From Bombardia bombarda (taxonomy: Eukaryota; Ascomycota; Sordariomycetes; Sordariales; Lasiosphaeriaceae), in NCBI GenBank assembly GCA_030512295.1, contig JAULSR010000005.1, forward strand, positions 1,302,001 to 1,366,000: a stretch of 64,000 nucleotides of DNA. The letters run 5' to 3'. Every line of letters starts with the position of its first letter. Position 1 is the stretch's first letter. This document shows, one piece after another, positions 33,636 through 46,004 of the stretch. Both the position numbers and the translations under genes were made by a program. The notes below the pieces were generated by a model. The model saw only the letters and a list, made by a program, of their open reading frames with translations, was not told where the DNA came from and did not search any database.

Positions 33636-34523
33636 GAGGGGGGAGTCAGTTGACCATTCCATGTGGAAAGGCATCTCGAACAAAACAAAAAAAAAGGAAC
33701 TAGAAGACGACTTCAAGACTATATGCTCCTGAATACTCATCGACTGAACACAGTTTATCGAAACATATTATGTGTTTAATCCCTTCGATCAAGAGGGGAT
33801 CGTCTAGGAAGCCAGGACAAGCCCGGTCACGCCTGGGTGAGCAAGCGGAGAGCCATGGGCTGGCAGGCGGTTGTATATCTGACCGACTTTGTATACTTCA
33901 CAATATCTTCTCATGAGAGCAGTGGGTCGGGTCTCTTGGTTTCTGGATCATATACCCGTCTGTGTATCTCTGTTGACTCATTTCATATGAGATCTCTTTC
34001 ATATACCTCTTTCTGGTTTGGCTACGATCACGGCGTTAGGGGCATAAGGCGCAGAGTCTGCGTCCTTCTTCTCAGCATGAGAAGGAGCACCATTTCTTGT
34101 ATCATCATTATCCTCTATATCATCTGTTATACCACGAATGACAAGAAAATCAAACAATGCCTCAACCGACCTCAGAAAGATGATCATTCTAGACAAAACT
34201 CTAGTATCAAGATATAAACAGGAGTGATAGTCATCTAGCAAGTATTCAGAAGATTGAATATATCGTAGGTATGTACCTATTTATATCAGGGTTGCCATCA
34301 CACCAGCCAGGTATTGACATTGCAGCATGGCCAGACAGACAGACAGACAGACAGACCCCTTTTAATCCCTTATATTCACCAAAACACGCCACCGAAAGAT
34401 TTACTCTGGAAAACCACACAATACATAAGTACGCCTGCCTACCTCAACTTCACAACAAACGCACTTTATTCATCAACAACCCCTTTCCTCCCCTTTTCCT
34501 CTCACCTTTTCCTCATCAACCTC
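33636..34523. other. Convergent interval
   Basis: About 0.9 kb of 3' flanks. It contains the inverted pair TAGGTA-TG-TACCTA (34266-34279) and an (AGAC)6 tract (34333-34356). No gene seen. Confidence 0.5.
34333..34356. repeat. (AGAC)6 microsatellite
   Basis: Six perfect AGAC units. Confidence 0.95.
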
Positions 34524-36446
34524 CTAACATCCCCTCCCTACTGTCTCCCCATCCTCCTCACCGCCCCCTCCCCTCCCACCCCCACCCACAAAGTCCAAAA
34601 TCACCGCACTCGAAGCCGGCACCGTCACCCCGACCGTCCCATCCACGCCCACGCTCGCCGTCTCCCCAACCGTCACATTCCCCAACCTCACCGGCCGGCC
34701 CCCCGCCAGCTCATGGTTATAGCTCCACCCATCCCACGTAATCCCCGTGATGGCATCGCTGCCATTCGCCAACAGCCTCTGCACCGCAACCACCTGACTT
34801 CCCGCCTTCTTCCTAGCAGCCGCGTAGCCGGCAATGGTAAAGTTGTAGTCAGCCGACGGCCTAGGGAGGGTCTGGTCAGCGGGCAGCGGCTCGAGGCCGG
34901 CGCCGTCGACTGTGGTGTTGTAGGCGTTGAGGTTGATGACAATGATGCGGGCGAGGGTGGCGCCGCCGTCGACGTAGGCGGCGTAGGCGGCCTCGCGGTC
35001 GGAGGCGAGCGGGATGGCGACGACGGTGGCGGGGCACCTGGCGAGGTTGCCGAGGGCGGCGGCGACGGCGACGCTGCCGTAGTAGGGCGCCTTGGTCTCG
35101 ACGGGGGCGAGGTCGGTGGTTAGGGGTTGCCAGGCGGCGTACTTGGGTATGGTGGTTAGCTATTGTTGTGTACAAGAAATAGGTGGGTGGGGTTGGTTGA
35201 CTTACCCGATAGTTGGTGCCCATGTGCATGTAGACCCGCTTGAAGCCAACGGAGGCAGAGTAGAGGTTAAAGTCGATGCCCCAGAGTGCAGCTCCGAACG
35301 TGTTGGAGAGGCCGGGCTTGCCCTGGTTGTAGAGGGAGTTGGCCTCGCCAAAGATGAGCGGGGGGATTGCCGGGTCGCCGGCCTTGGCTAGGTTGTACTC
35401 GGTGATGTGGGCGTCGACGGAGCGCTTGGTGACGGCGTGGTTCATCAGGGTGCCCTGGAGGGTCACTCCGGGGGATGTAGCGCCGCTGATGTAGCTGGGG
35501 GATAGTTAGGTACATGATCGGGGAATTTTAGACTTGTACAAGGTGTGATGTAATCGGCATGTCTCGGACAAAAACTAATCATTAAACTCACTTGTGGGTA
35601 GAGAACAGCTTGACATCTCCGTCTGTGTTCATACCGTCCGCCCATGTAATCTGGGCCTTTAAGCGGTTGCCAACACCGCCAAAGGACGGTGCAAAATAAC
35701 CGTACGTATCGTTGGTGGCAAGGTCCGGGCAGTGCTCCTCGATCAGAGACTTGATCGCCCGGGTGCCGTTGAGCCACTGGGCAACATAAGTGGTCTCGTT
35801 CCAGGTGGACGGCCGCACGGGGCCCTGGGAAGACGTGGAGAAGAGATCTGGCTCGTTGCCGTACTCCCACCAGAGCAGCTTCCCGCCGCTGAGGGCCTGG
35901 CAGGCCAGAGGGACCGTGTCCAACAGGGTCTGCCAGCCGTCGGATCTGTTGCCGCCGAGGCCCAAGTTGAAGCCGTGGGTGAACTTGACGCCGGGGAAGG
36001 TGTTGTACGACTCAAAGAAGGAGGGTCCTATGTATATCGTGGTTGGGTAATCGGGTGAGCGGGCAGGGTTGACGGTGCCATTGAGGGCGTAGGGGAGCGA
36101 GGCATTGTACAGGGCATAGTCCTGTGTGTTTCCCCCGACGCGGACATATGGCTTGGTGCCGATGATGTTTCCAATGTTGTTTAGGAGGGTGTCCGAGAAG
36201 GTGTTGGGGTGAGAGTTGTTCCCTAGAACGGAAACCTCAGCATGAAACCCCATGAAACTAGAAGTAAGGCATATGCTATGTAGACATGCGCGTACCTGCG
36301 AACTCGGGGAAGCTCGATAACTCAATGCTGTAGCTCACGTAGCCGTCAAAGACCTCGTTGCTAGTCGTAGAGTTGCTAACTGTATACTGAGCAGCAACCT
36401 GACATGCACCGGCCAAGGCGCAGAGGATAGCGTCTCTCGTCTTCAT
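34524..36446 (-). CDS. Secreted glycoside hydrolase family 79 (beta-glucuronidase-like)
   Basis: CDS complement(join(34524..35141,35206..35494,35592..36222,36296..36446)), 562 aa. GH79 retaining enzymes remove glucuronic acid or 4-O-methylglucuronic acid, e.g. from arabinogalactan. A signal peptide of about 19-20 residues ends near VAAQ-YTV. Family motifs: YSIELSSFPEFAGN, VRVGGNTQDYALY, THGFNLGLGGN, the acid/base in WWEYGNEPDL (Glu174) and the nucleophile in PLIFGEANSLYNQG (Glu311), then WGIDFNLYSASVGFKRVYMH. The C-terminal beta-domain (about 365-535) is present. Several N-glycosylation sequons fit secretion. Odd: the end is a Gly/Glu-rich tail of about 20 residues after VILDFV, where the family normally stops. 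Introns are 73, 97 and 64 bp. Substrate is inferred from the family. Confidence 0.92.
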
Positions 36447-38218
36447 CTTGCGATTGCGCTCGAACTAAAAACTGAAGATGATTTTGTTTATACAGAGAAG
36501 AGACACCAGACAGGTAGCGGTAGCAGCGGAAACAGCAGAAGCATCATGGAAATCTTTGCATTCTTATTCTCTGCATAGTTATTCTATTCGGTCTTAGATC
36601 TCAACACTGAAGCGACCCAGGAAGCGGGCGAGCCGCACAGCATTGGTCTTTTTTTTTTGGTCTCTTACATCAACACCACCCACCAGCCATCGTCACACGC
36701 ATGCTCGTGACTCTGCATTCCTTATTTGTTCTGGCTTCGTCCTGCTGTGCCAGGGTAGCATTGCCCGCAGTCGCGCCGGGCAGATCCTTTTGACTCGCGG
36801 GGAATAAATGCCCGTCTAGCGACCATAGACGCCATGAGGGTGAGGTCGGGTGTTCAGCCAGCTGTGAATGGCCAAGGTTGTGTCTGGGAGAGAAATGATC
36901 AGCCTCCAGAATGCAAGAGGAAAGAGGGAGACGGCTCAGCCCTTTTGCGTCGGCCAAAAAATGTATCTGAAAGCAGTGGCTTTGGTATAGCTTGCTAAGG
37001 TATTTACTCCTTTGGGAGGGAAATTGCGGCCAATAATTAAGCTTCACTAACGCAGGCTACAGGTCCACGACAGCCGACAGTAAAACAAGAATTGGCCCGA
37101 GCCGCGGACATACCAAGCCTCCAAGGCCCATCCCGTGGCAGTGACGGCTTGACGGCTGCTGCAAGAAGCAATCACCGCCAAAATCTGGCGCCAATAACCT
37201 ATCAAATGCGGAACGCCCCTCGGCCAAACTACGTACGTCTACGCCTCCTGGGCTGTCTGTTCAACCCCAACTTCCTAATTATTACCCTACACATATCCTA
37301 TTCTGTAAACTATTGGTATGCTTCATTGCGCCTCTCGAAAGTCCATCTATCCCCTCTCGAGCTCCTATGCTGCTTCTGCTGCAAGGGACGTGGGTGCTCG
37401 TAACCTCCCATCTGAGACACGCCTACATCTTGTGACAGCGAATCAATCATCCACCAATCACTACGGGATATTTTCAGGACACGAAGCCGCCTCAAAGACC
37501 GACTTACGTACTGGTATATATGAGCTTATGTACGGAAGGCGGGGATGAAGAGCGCTATCCGAACTGGCTTGTTGCTTGGTAGAGAGGACCACTTGATTAG
37601 TTTGATGTTAAGTGCCCAGGTGAACAGGGCCGGCCCCACCACCAAAAGCTCAGGCTGCACTAGCAGCACGATAGGGGATCGCTTTGCCAGTAGTAGAAAG
37701 CCGCACAGCTGTCTACCCCACCATCATTTGATTGTCATGCAGTCATGTAAATCATTGAGCATCCATGTTTCCGACGTCACTCAGGCAGCTAAACTGCTAT
37801 AGGTGCGGTTTTACCAAACATGCATCCCAGGGTCCTTCCTAGGTCTGGGTCTAGGATCCCAGCTCACCGACGTGCTCGGCTCTCCAAAACCACGACGATG
37901 ACAGCATCGTGTCTCTGCTGCATATAGGATCTACCCTTCTTGGATCGCCCTTTGTTTGTGTGAATCCGTGAAAGACGGTGACGTTACTTGGTAGCACAAG
38001 GCCAATCTTTGTCGCAACACTGCATTCGCACCCGCATTCCGTATCTCCGCGTCTGTGACACTGGCTCCCGTCCCACAGTTTCTCAGTTTCTCGATCGCAC
38101 CGTCCCTCCACGCGCGGGGAGCCTTCGATCCCTTCTCCGGCATTCCAGCCAGCGCGCGAGCCAGCTGCCAGCCAACCAGGCAAACAGATTTCAGGGCGAC
38201 CTGTGCACAGCAACCACG
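36447..38218. promoter_or_regulatory. Divergent promoter region, GH79 and SSADH
   Basis: 1.8 kb between two divergent start codons. No gene is supported. The last about 150 bp before SSADH are CT/GC-rich leader-like sequence. No specific binding sites are claimed. Confidence 0.5.
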
Positions 38219-39986
38219 ATGCAGTCGCTACAAAAGACTCTCCTCTCCGCAACACGCGCTTCAGTCAAATCCCAATTCCAGCGAAGCACATTACCAGTAC
38301 CACTCTTCTACTCATTCTCGCGACTCGCCTCGACAATGGCTCCTCCCAAAGTAGGTGTGACCCTCGCCACCCGCAGCATCTACATCTTTATCGTGTACGA
38401 AACCGGCCAGATAGATCACTAACTTTGACCTCCAGCTTAGAGACCCTTCCCTCCTCAAGACCGACGTCTGCTACGTCAATGGCGAGTGGATAAAGGCCAA
38501 GTCTGGCAAGACCTTCCAGGTCAATGGTACGTACCTCCCCTCCCCTCCCCTCTTTGTGTCGAAAGAAAACCAAGCCCAAGCTTACCCATCCCGCCCCTCA
38601 GACCCCGGCACGGGCGACCTAGTCGGCAACTGCCCCGAGTTCGACGCCGCCGACACCCGCGCCGCCATCTCCGCCGCCGAGACCGCCTTCGCCTCGTTCC
38701 GCAAGACGACCGGCCGCGAGCGGTCCAAGCTGCTCCGCAAGTGGTACGACCTCGTCATCGAGCACACCGAGGACCTCGCCACCATCATCGCCTGGGAGAA
38801 CGGCAAGCCCGTCGCCGACGCCCGCGGCGAGATGGCCTACGCCGCCTCCTTCCTCGAGTGGTTCAGCGAGGAGGCCCCCCGCATCTACGGCGACACCATC
38901 CCCTCCTCCATCCCGGGCAACCGCGTCGTGACCCTCAAAGAGCCCGTCGGCGTGTGCGCGCTCATCACGCCCTGGAACTTCCCCGCCGCCATGATCACGC
39001 GCAAGTTCGGCCCCGCGCTCGCCGCCGGCTGCGCCGTCGTCTGCAAGGCCCCCGGCGAGACGCCCTTCTCCCCCTTGGCCCTCGCCGAGCTCGCCCACCG
39101 CGCCGGCATCCCCGCGGGGGTGGTCAACGTCATCACGGCGCTCGACAACACGCCCCTCGTCGGCGAGACGCTCGTGACCGACCCGGCCGTGCGCAAGATC
39201 TCGTTCACGGGATCGACCAACGTCGGCAAGCTGCTGATGAAGCAGGCCTCGGGCACGCTCAAGAAGCTCAGCATGGAGCTCGGCGGCAACGCGCCCTTCA
39301 TCGTCTTCGACGACGCCGACGTGGACGCGGCGGTCGCGGGCGCGGTCGCGAGCAAGTTCCGCGGCTCGGGCCAGACGTGCGTGTGCGCCAACCGCATCTT
39401 TGTGCAAAAGGGCATCTACGACGAGTTTGCGCACAAGTTTGCCGCCAAGGTGCGCGAGTTCAAGGTCGGCAACGGGTTCGCCGAGGGCGTCACGCACGGC
39501 CCGCTGATCCACGGCCGCGCGATCGCCAAGGTGGACAGCCACGTGCGCGACGCCGAGGCCAAGGGCGCGCAGATTGTCGTCGGCGGCCAGAAGCTGCCCG
39601 ACCTCGGCGAGAACTTCTTCCAGCCGACGGTGCTGACGGGCATGACCAGCGCCATGGCCATGGCGTCGGAGGAGACGTTTGGTCCCGTTGCGGGCCTGTT
39701 CGCGTTTGAGACGGAGGAGGAGGTGGTCAGGCTGGCGAACTCGACCACGGTTGGGCTGGCGGGTTACTTTTTCTCCAGGGACCTGCAGCGCGTGCAGCGC
39801 GTGGCGGAGCATTTGGAGGTCGGCATGGTGGGCGTCAACACGGGACTGATCTCGGATGCCGCGGCGCCGTTTGGCGGAGTGAAGGAGAGCGGGTTTGGTC
39901 GGGAGGGATCGATGTATGGGGTTGATGAGTACATGATTACCAAGACGGTGACGTATGGGAATATGGCGCTGCCATTGCAGAAGTGA
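38219..39986 (+). CDS. UGA2: Succinate-semialdehyde dehydrogenase
   Basis: CDS join(38219..38350,38436..38526,38602..39986), 535 aa. It oxidises succinate semialdehyde to succinate with NAD(P)+, the last step of the GABA shunt. ALDH motifs: TPWNFPAAMITRK (197-209), FTGSTNVGK (276-284), general base Glu300 in ELGGNAP, and nucleophile Cys334 in GQTCVCANR, with Cys336 two residues on as in redox-regulated SSADHs. The C-terminal GGVKESGFGREGS is typical of GabD/ALDH5. The first exon (44 residues) is basic and Ser/Thr-rich, a probable mitochondrial presequence; Met40 (38336, ACAATGG) could start a cytosolic form. The two short introns are phase 0 and 1. Third positions are strongly G/C. The gene symbol follows yeast UGA2 by function. 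Confidence 0.92.
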
Positions 39987-39992
39987 ATGGCC

Positions 39993-40010
39993 GGGGGGGG
40001 GGGGGGGGGG
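39993..40010. repeat. G18 homopolymer
   Basis: Eighteen consecutive G residues 6 nt after the SSADH stop codon, in the 3' UTR. Confidence 0.9.
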
Positions 40011-41334
40011 TGTGGACGGGGGACATTTCCTGATGATCCTGATGAGTTATGAAAGCGCGCGGTTGATTTTGAGCTGGCAACTACCCACTCATGATTTGCA
40101 CCTGCTTACTTGCTTGCTGGCTGGTATCAAAAGGAGAGCATCGATGCTTATTGAGATTGGGAAAGTTAGGAAGCATCGTCTTTAGTTTCTTTCATTCGTG
40201 CTTGCAGTACGTTTGGCAACGATTCAGGGGCTTTAAGAAAAACACAGACTGGCTTGACTGTACTCGGAAGCAATAAGAAACACATTAAACACACCTCCTC
40301 TGTGATCTACTGTGACTTTATTGGAGTATGTCAAGGTCGATGGTCCCTATAGATGTTGGTCCCTTGTAGCTATGGTGGGTGACACACATCAGCATCATGA
40401 AAGTGAGCGAGTGGAAGGCATATGCATTTCATGATAGTGAAGGAGAGGATGACATTGCAGCGCCCTAGCTACACCACATATGTGACATCTAAGGCTCGCG
40501 AGAATGCCCAAGGTTCACATTCAAGCAGGGTAGGTAGGTAAACATATTCTTAAAATACCATAATGGTGCCCCGCCAGTCTAGTCAACTGTGCTCTGTACA
40601 GCCCTGTGGTGAAGGAGATGAAACAAAGCTTGATGTTAGATTGATTGAAACATCTTGACCAACCGTCCGACCGACCGATCGGCCGACCAGCCCGCCGCCG
40701 CTTCCTACTATTACCTGCTTGCTGCTTATGTCGGGCTCCTTCCCGAGAAAATCAGGCACAGTTCTCTCGTGGGCTCCGTGCTAGGCTACCCAGGTCTAGT
40801 TTGTTTCGAAACAAAAGTCCCGATCGTATCTTATCCCACGCCTTGTCTGTCATCATTCATGACATAATGAAACGGCACATGATCTCCGACTACGATGGGC
40901 TAATTGCCTGTCAAGGTGCATCTTCGATATTGAGAGTTGAATTATGAGTTTGACACCACCATGAATACAATTGAAAGGAGAAGACTATTTCATGATATAT
41001 CAGAGCAGATGTAAATCGTACACATCATATTTTTTCACGTAATATGTAAGTATATGTAGGTAATAAGTAAGGTAGTTGTAATCATCCTCTCTCTCTCTCT
41101 CTCATCCACACTCTCATCACCATCATCGCGCCCTCTCTTCTTCCCCCCTCCCATTCATGAAATGTCGTCATGATTGTCATCCCTCCGGTCAATACAAGCA
41201 AACTTGTTTGTTCGCGTTCTCTTGGTATCATCCGTCCATAATTATCCACAGTAAACAAAACCCCAGCTGCCAGGTAAACCAAGCAAATTTTGCTGTAAAA
41301 CGCCAAACCAACCAACCCATGTGACGATAAGGAT

Positions 41335-41397
41335 AATACCAAGAATACCAAGAATACCAAGAATACCAAGAATACCAAAAATACCAAAAATACCACC
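41335..41397. repeat. Seven-copy 9-bp minisatellite (AATACCAAG)
   Basis: Four copies AATACCAAG, two AATACCAAA and one AATACCACC in perfect register. It lies about 310 bp beyond the stop codon of the 874-aa gene. Confidence 0.95.
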
Positions 41398-41580
41398 GAA
41401 ACTGACCAATCCGTCCATCCAAACCTCTTCCCCTCCAGAAACGAAAGAAAGTGAACAAAAAAAAAAAAAAAGAATGCCTGCCTGCCTCCAAAACCCCAAA
41501 CTACCCCAAGTAAGCTGACGCTAATGCTGAATGAATTACAAGTTAACAGTTTGAGAAATATGCTATAATCTGCGGTATTG

Positions 41581-41604
41581 TATGTATGTATGTATGTATG
41601 TATG
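41581..41604. repeat. (TATG)6 microsatellite
   Basis: Six perfect TATG units in the 3' flank of the 874-aa gene. Confidence 0.9.
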
Positions 41605-41708
41605 CGTGTGTGAGTGATTTTCGCGTCGCATCGTCTGGACCTCGATGCTCCGTATATAGATAGTCGTGGTATCGATATTATAGGCAGGAACCCAGGGCAG
41701 GGAAGGAT

Positions 41709-44120
41709 CTAGTCAGAACCATAATAACCCGCAGCCATCACATGCTCCGCCTCCCACTTCAAGAAATCCCCCAAGTCATGCCCCAGATTGAACCCCATCG
41801 GCACCACGTACTCGTCCCCCTGCACGTCGCGGCTCACCACGAGGTCCAGCATCGGGCTCTGCGGCAGGCTCCGCTGGCTGTCGATGCTCGGCCGCCGCGT
41901 CGAGTCGATCGCCAGCCCGGCGTGGTTCAGCCCATTGCTATTGGCCCGCGCCAGCATCTTGTCTGACGCCCGCGGGTGGTTTGGGTACGCCTCCATGGGC
42001 CACGGCTGCACCCCGCTGTCGGAGCGCCCGTGGCCGAAGCGCCGGTTGGCAAAGTCCCGCGCCCGGTCCTTGCGCGACCGTGGCATCTGCTCGATGCCGA
42101 TGTACTGGACTGGTTTGGCAGGGGCGGGAGAAGCTTCTGTTGCTGTTGCTGCTGTAGGCGTTTTCGGAGTCTGAGGATGAGCTGTTGCCTGGGTCGGAGT
42201 CTGATTCGGATCGGGACTGGTAGGTGTTGGTGTTGGGCTGTGTCTGCCCGGGCTGCGAGGGCTGGCGCTCTTGAGGCTGGAAGGGGATTCTGACCGGCCG
42301 CTGGGGGATAGGGCCGGTGTCTGCATCTCGTCGCTCGAGGTGACGAGGGCGCCGGCGCTGTTGAATCCAAAGGTGGCGAACCAGGCGACGAGGTCGTCGC
42401 GCTCGTCGAGCTCGGCGTCGGACGGCCGCGAGTAGTCTGTCGGTTCGCTGAAGAAGTCACCGGCGCCTCCGAGGATGGCCATTTGGAAGGCTGTCCAGTC
42501 CAGCGTGTCGTCGACGGCGGCGGCGAGTTTCCCGATGGGCAGGTCGGCCTTGGCCAGGCGGATGGGCGCGTGCTGGAATATGGGCACGGTGATGGTGAAG
42601 GGGGCGCTCGGCAGGAAAACGTAGTCGTCCTTGTTGATCCTGAATGACGCCCCGTGCGGTGGCGCTACCGACGTGGGCGAGAGGATGGAATCCTCGGAGC
42701 CCGTTGCGATGACTTCTGGGATGGTTGGAAGTGGTGGTAACGGGAGCTGTCTCGTCGGCAGGCGGCGTGGCGAAATCCTGACCGGACTTGTATTAAGAGT
42801 GATGGCGCTGTTGGAGATACTGGGCTGCTGCTGCTCATCCTCGGTTGTCTTCATGATTGGTAGTGGTGTGTCTTTCTCTACAATCTCCCTATTGCCACCA
42901 CAGGGTGACAGGTTTTGCTGTTGCTGCTGGCTACGTTCTTCTTGCCTGGACGGTCCACAGCCATCGCAATATTTAATCTCGCTCAGGTCGGGAGTGGATG
43001 ATCGAGATGTATCGTCCTCCTCTTCTATTGTTGCCGGCACACTCAAGCTTGCATCTGATGCGCCTTTCTGGTTTGCCGGATCCTCCTGGCGAAAAGGTTC
43101 AATTGGCGTGTCAGCCCTTTCTATTGTCTCGGCGCCGTTTTTCACTGGCTGCTGCTGCCCACCATGACATGCCCTGCTCATTCTTATTTCTTGCAACGTA
43201 CTCTCCGGCAGCATCTCATCGGCCTGGATGCGGTGGAAAATCCGGATAGTGAATAGGTCCTTGGCGCTCTCTGTCAATGTCCATCTTGTCGACGGTTTTG
43301 GGACTGGTGGTGTCGTGGAAATTGAGGTTGCACGTGGCCTCCGGCGGGCCTTCTTTGACTTGGTTCTCTTTATTTTGGAGGCTGGTGTAAGTCTTACTGG
43401 CGTCGCTGCTAGTGCCTTCATGTGTGGCTTTGTCGCTGACTTGGTCGATGATTGGCTGCGTCTCTTTTGGGATTTGTTGCGCGACAACGGGGTTGGTGTT
43501 GACTTCCTCATACTTGGAGCCCTTTCGACCTTTGGCAGCTTCGGAACCTCTGGGATGTCCGAAAGCAGTGGTGGAGGAAGTTTTGCTTCCGAGAACGAGT
43601 GCCGCAGCTTGAATGCCTCGTCTGTCTCGCGAATGAGTTTTTGAATATCTTCTGAATATTCTCCCTCGGAACTCGTCTTGTCTGCTGGGTCCGCTGCCTG
43701 GTTGTCTGTGGTCCGTTCTGGGGATTCGGGTCTCTCATCATCACCTTTGGGCTCAACTGAGGCAGTAGCTGTCTCTGTCTGATCGAATTTTGGAGGCTCC
43801 AGGGTTATTTCATCTTGCTCATCGAGGGGTGATGGAGATGACAAATAAGACTGATCCAGAAATAGGTTCGGCGATGATGGACGACTGGCCGCCCTATCAT
43901 GCTTTGTCTCGAGTTGCGTCGGACAAAGAAGGGGACTCCTCTGAGGGCTCCTATCCGGTCGTCGAGGTGGGGACCTCGGGCTTGGATGGCCTGCGCCATT
44001 CTCGCAACTGCACAGAGAGCTTCTCGATGAGTGCGGCGTATCGGGTAATGGTGGTATGACGCTGATATTGTGAATGTCTTCGGACCGCCGAATATCAATC
44101 CCCGGTTTTGAGCCTCTCTT

Positions 44121-44159
<39 letters not shown>

Positions 44160-44333
44160 CCCCATGGGCGGTCTCCATGACCTGATCCTTGCATCCTTGA
44201 AGGCGGCCTTGAGAGTGTCGATCTCGTCGTCGTGATGAAAGTAGGAGTATTCATCGTCGTCGGCATGGTCGACGCCGATGGGCTTTTTATTCGAGATGAG
44301 TCTCCGAATACTGAATCCTGGCCGAGACAACAT
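41709..44333 (-). CDS. Uncharacterised disordered protein with Met-Gly run
   Basis: Single-exon CDS of 874 aa from the first ATG at 44333; the frame is open further upstream but only from a GTG, so an upstream exon is possible. Residues 57-71 are seven Met-Gly pairs plus Met, encoded by a CATGCC hexamer repeat. Most of the protein is Ser/Pro/Lys-rich and probably disordered, with basic clusters (KRTKSKKARRRPR) that look like a nuclear localisation signal. Two segments look folded: about residues 585-680 (YVFLPSAPFTITVPIF, TLDWTAFQMAILGG, DDLVAWFATFGF) and the C-terminus (EYVVPMGFNLGHDLGDFLKW). I do not recognise the family; a nuclear or cortical regulatory role would be guesswork. Codon use matches neighbours. 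Confidence 0.85.
44121..44156 (-). repeat. CATGCC hexamer repeat (codes Met-Gly)
   Basis: Six perfect plus-strand CATGCC units followed by the variants CATCCC-CATGGG, within the 874-aa CDS. Confidence 0.95.
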
Positions 44334-45381
44334 CTTGCAGTCCACAAGTCCAGGATCCTGCAGGGCGGCGGACGACTAGAGGGAAGGAAGAGTGAAGTGA
44401 TGTGGTCTGGGCAACATGGCCTGCCTATATGTGGCATCAATCAATGGCTCTTGCAAATGTAACCAACAAGAACGATTACCGAGAGAGGGAAGGAGAGAAA
44501 AGAGAAACAAGACCAGAGGGGTCTGGGAAACAGGACCGCGGCGCAGAAAGTGGGCATGGAAGTCTAATAAACAGACAAACACACCGCCGGTAGCATCGGG
44601 ATGTCACTCGACTCGGCGAGGTCTGCCAGGTATACTAGTACATCAGGCTGGACTGCTAGCATGTATCTATCTATGTACCACAAAGTGGGCTTCATGTGGG
44701 CTCGCCTGTCTGGGCTGTGAGTCCCTTCCGCCTGGGAGGGACAGACAAGACAAGAGCGCCTGGGTAGATAAGTATAGCGAGCGTGGGTGACTTGCACCGA
44801 GTGTGGCGTTGTTCAATGTGTATACTACCCACCCTGCATGGGGGAGGGGGCCGTAAAAGCCAAGAAGGCTGGGGTGGCAGCTATGCTAGCAGTTGTGCTG
44901 TGCAGGACGACTGCTGCAGACCAGACAGAGACGGACGACGAGGGAGGGGGACGGACGGACAGAGTGACAGAGCAGGTTGTTCCTCTACCGAGGCCAAGAC
45001 CAGCACAAGAGAGACACAGTTTGGACATTCGGCTTGATCCTGGCCCCCGGGCCCCCTGGTAAGCCTACTGAGCACCCCTGGTCTTGGATCGGCTCCGGGA
45101 TCTTGTTATAATGTCGCAATTGGCCAACAACTGCGTACGTTGCTATTTCGGCGCTTCTGAGTGGATGTCGCGGGCAACAGGTATGGAGATACGCATACCG
45201 AGTCAAGACCTTACTCCGTAACCAGTATCAGTACAGACCCCAACTGTGCGTGCACAGCCAGTCACGCAGGCCAGCATCATGAATACATGTAGATACGGAT
45301 GCATCGCTTGCACCAAGCGAGTACTGTGTAGAACATGAGGGTAGCGTGTTCGTAGTAGGGGACTCGCTCTTAACTTTAGGT

Positions 45382-45415
45382 CAGCGGCAGCGGCAGCGGC
45401 AGCGGCAGCGGCAGC
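45382..45415. repeat. CAGCGG hexamer array
   Basis: Five and two-thirds perfect CAGCGG units. Confidence 0.9.
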
Positions 45416-45979
45416 TTGCATCCAGAGAGGGCTGATGATCTCAACGGGGAAATGATTGCTGAGAGTCAGTCGGTGCTGAGCGCGCACCCAGCTACAAATA
45501 CAGCAAGGCGGCATTGATTAAGGCAACTGGTCCATCAGGCTGGCTGACTGGGGCGGAAAGGCGGAATCCTCATTCAACTGTTTAGTTACACACATTGTAT
45601 TGGCGAGGCTTGTTACAAGACAGACGGTAACCTGCATCCCCAGGGCTGCTGCTGTTGCTGCTGTTGCTGCGAGCTGGTTCCGAGTTTGTCGCGCTGGCCG
45701 TGTGTGCCGTGTGGTTTGGTGGCTTTGACGCTGCCATGATTTCCACAGGCATCATCCATTGGCTTAAGCATGTGTGACTGGCGATGTCTGACACCCAGTC
45801 CAAAGAAAGGTTTAGAATCCCAGCTGCGTGGATCCCTCATCTGTCACAAGACAGTGAGCGTAGATGGAGCAGCATCCCCAATAAAGACCTTTTGTCAGTT
45901 ACACCCGCGAGGCCGAAGGTGATGATTGCCGTTGAAGAGGTGAGGATGCTGCTGACGGGTGACGACTTTGGCTTGGGTG

Positions 45980-46004
45980 GTGTGTGTGTGTGTGTGTGTG
46001 TGTG
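45980..46004. repeat. (GT)12 microsatellite
   Basis: Twelve GT units plus G. Confidence 0.9.

Larger units (their letters stand above)
39987..41708. other. Convergent interval with simple repeats
   Basis: 1.7 kb between convergent stops. It includes a G18 run immediately after the SSADH stop, a 9-bp minisatellite (41335-41397), an A13-type run near 41459-41471 and (TATG)6 (41581-41604). No gene supported. Confidence 0.55.
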
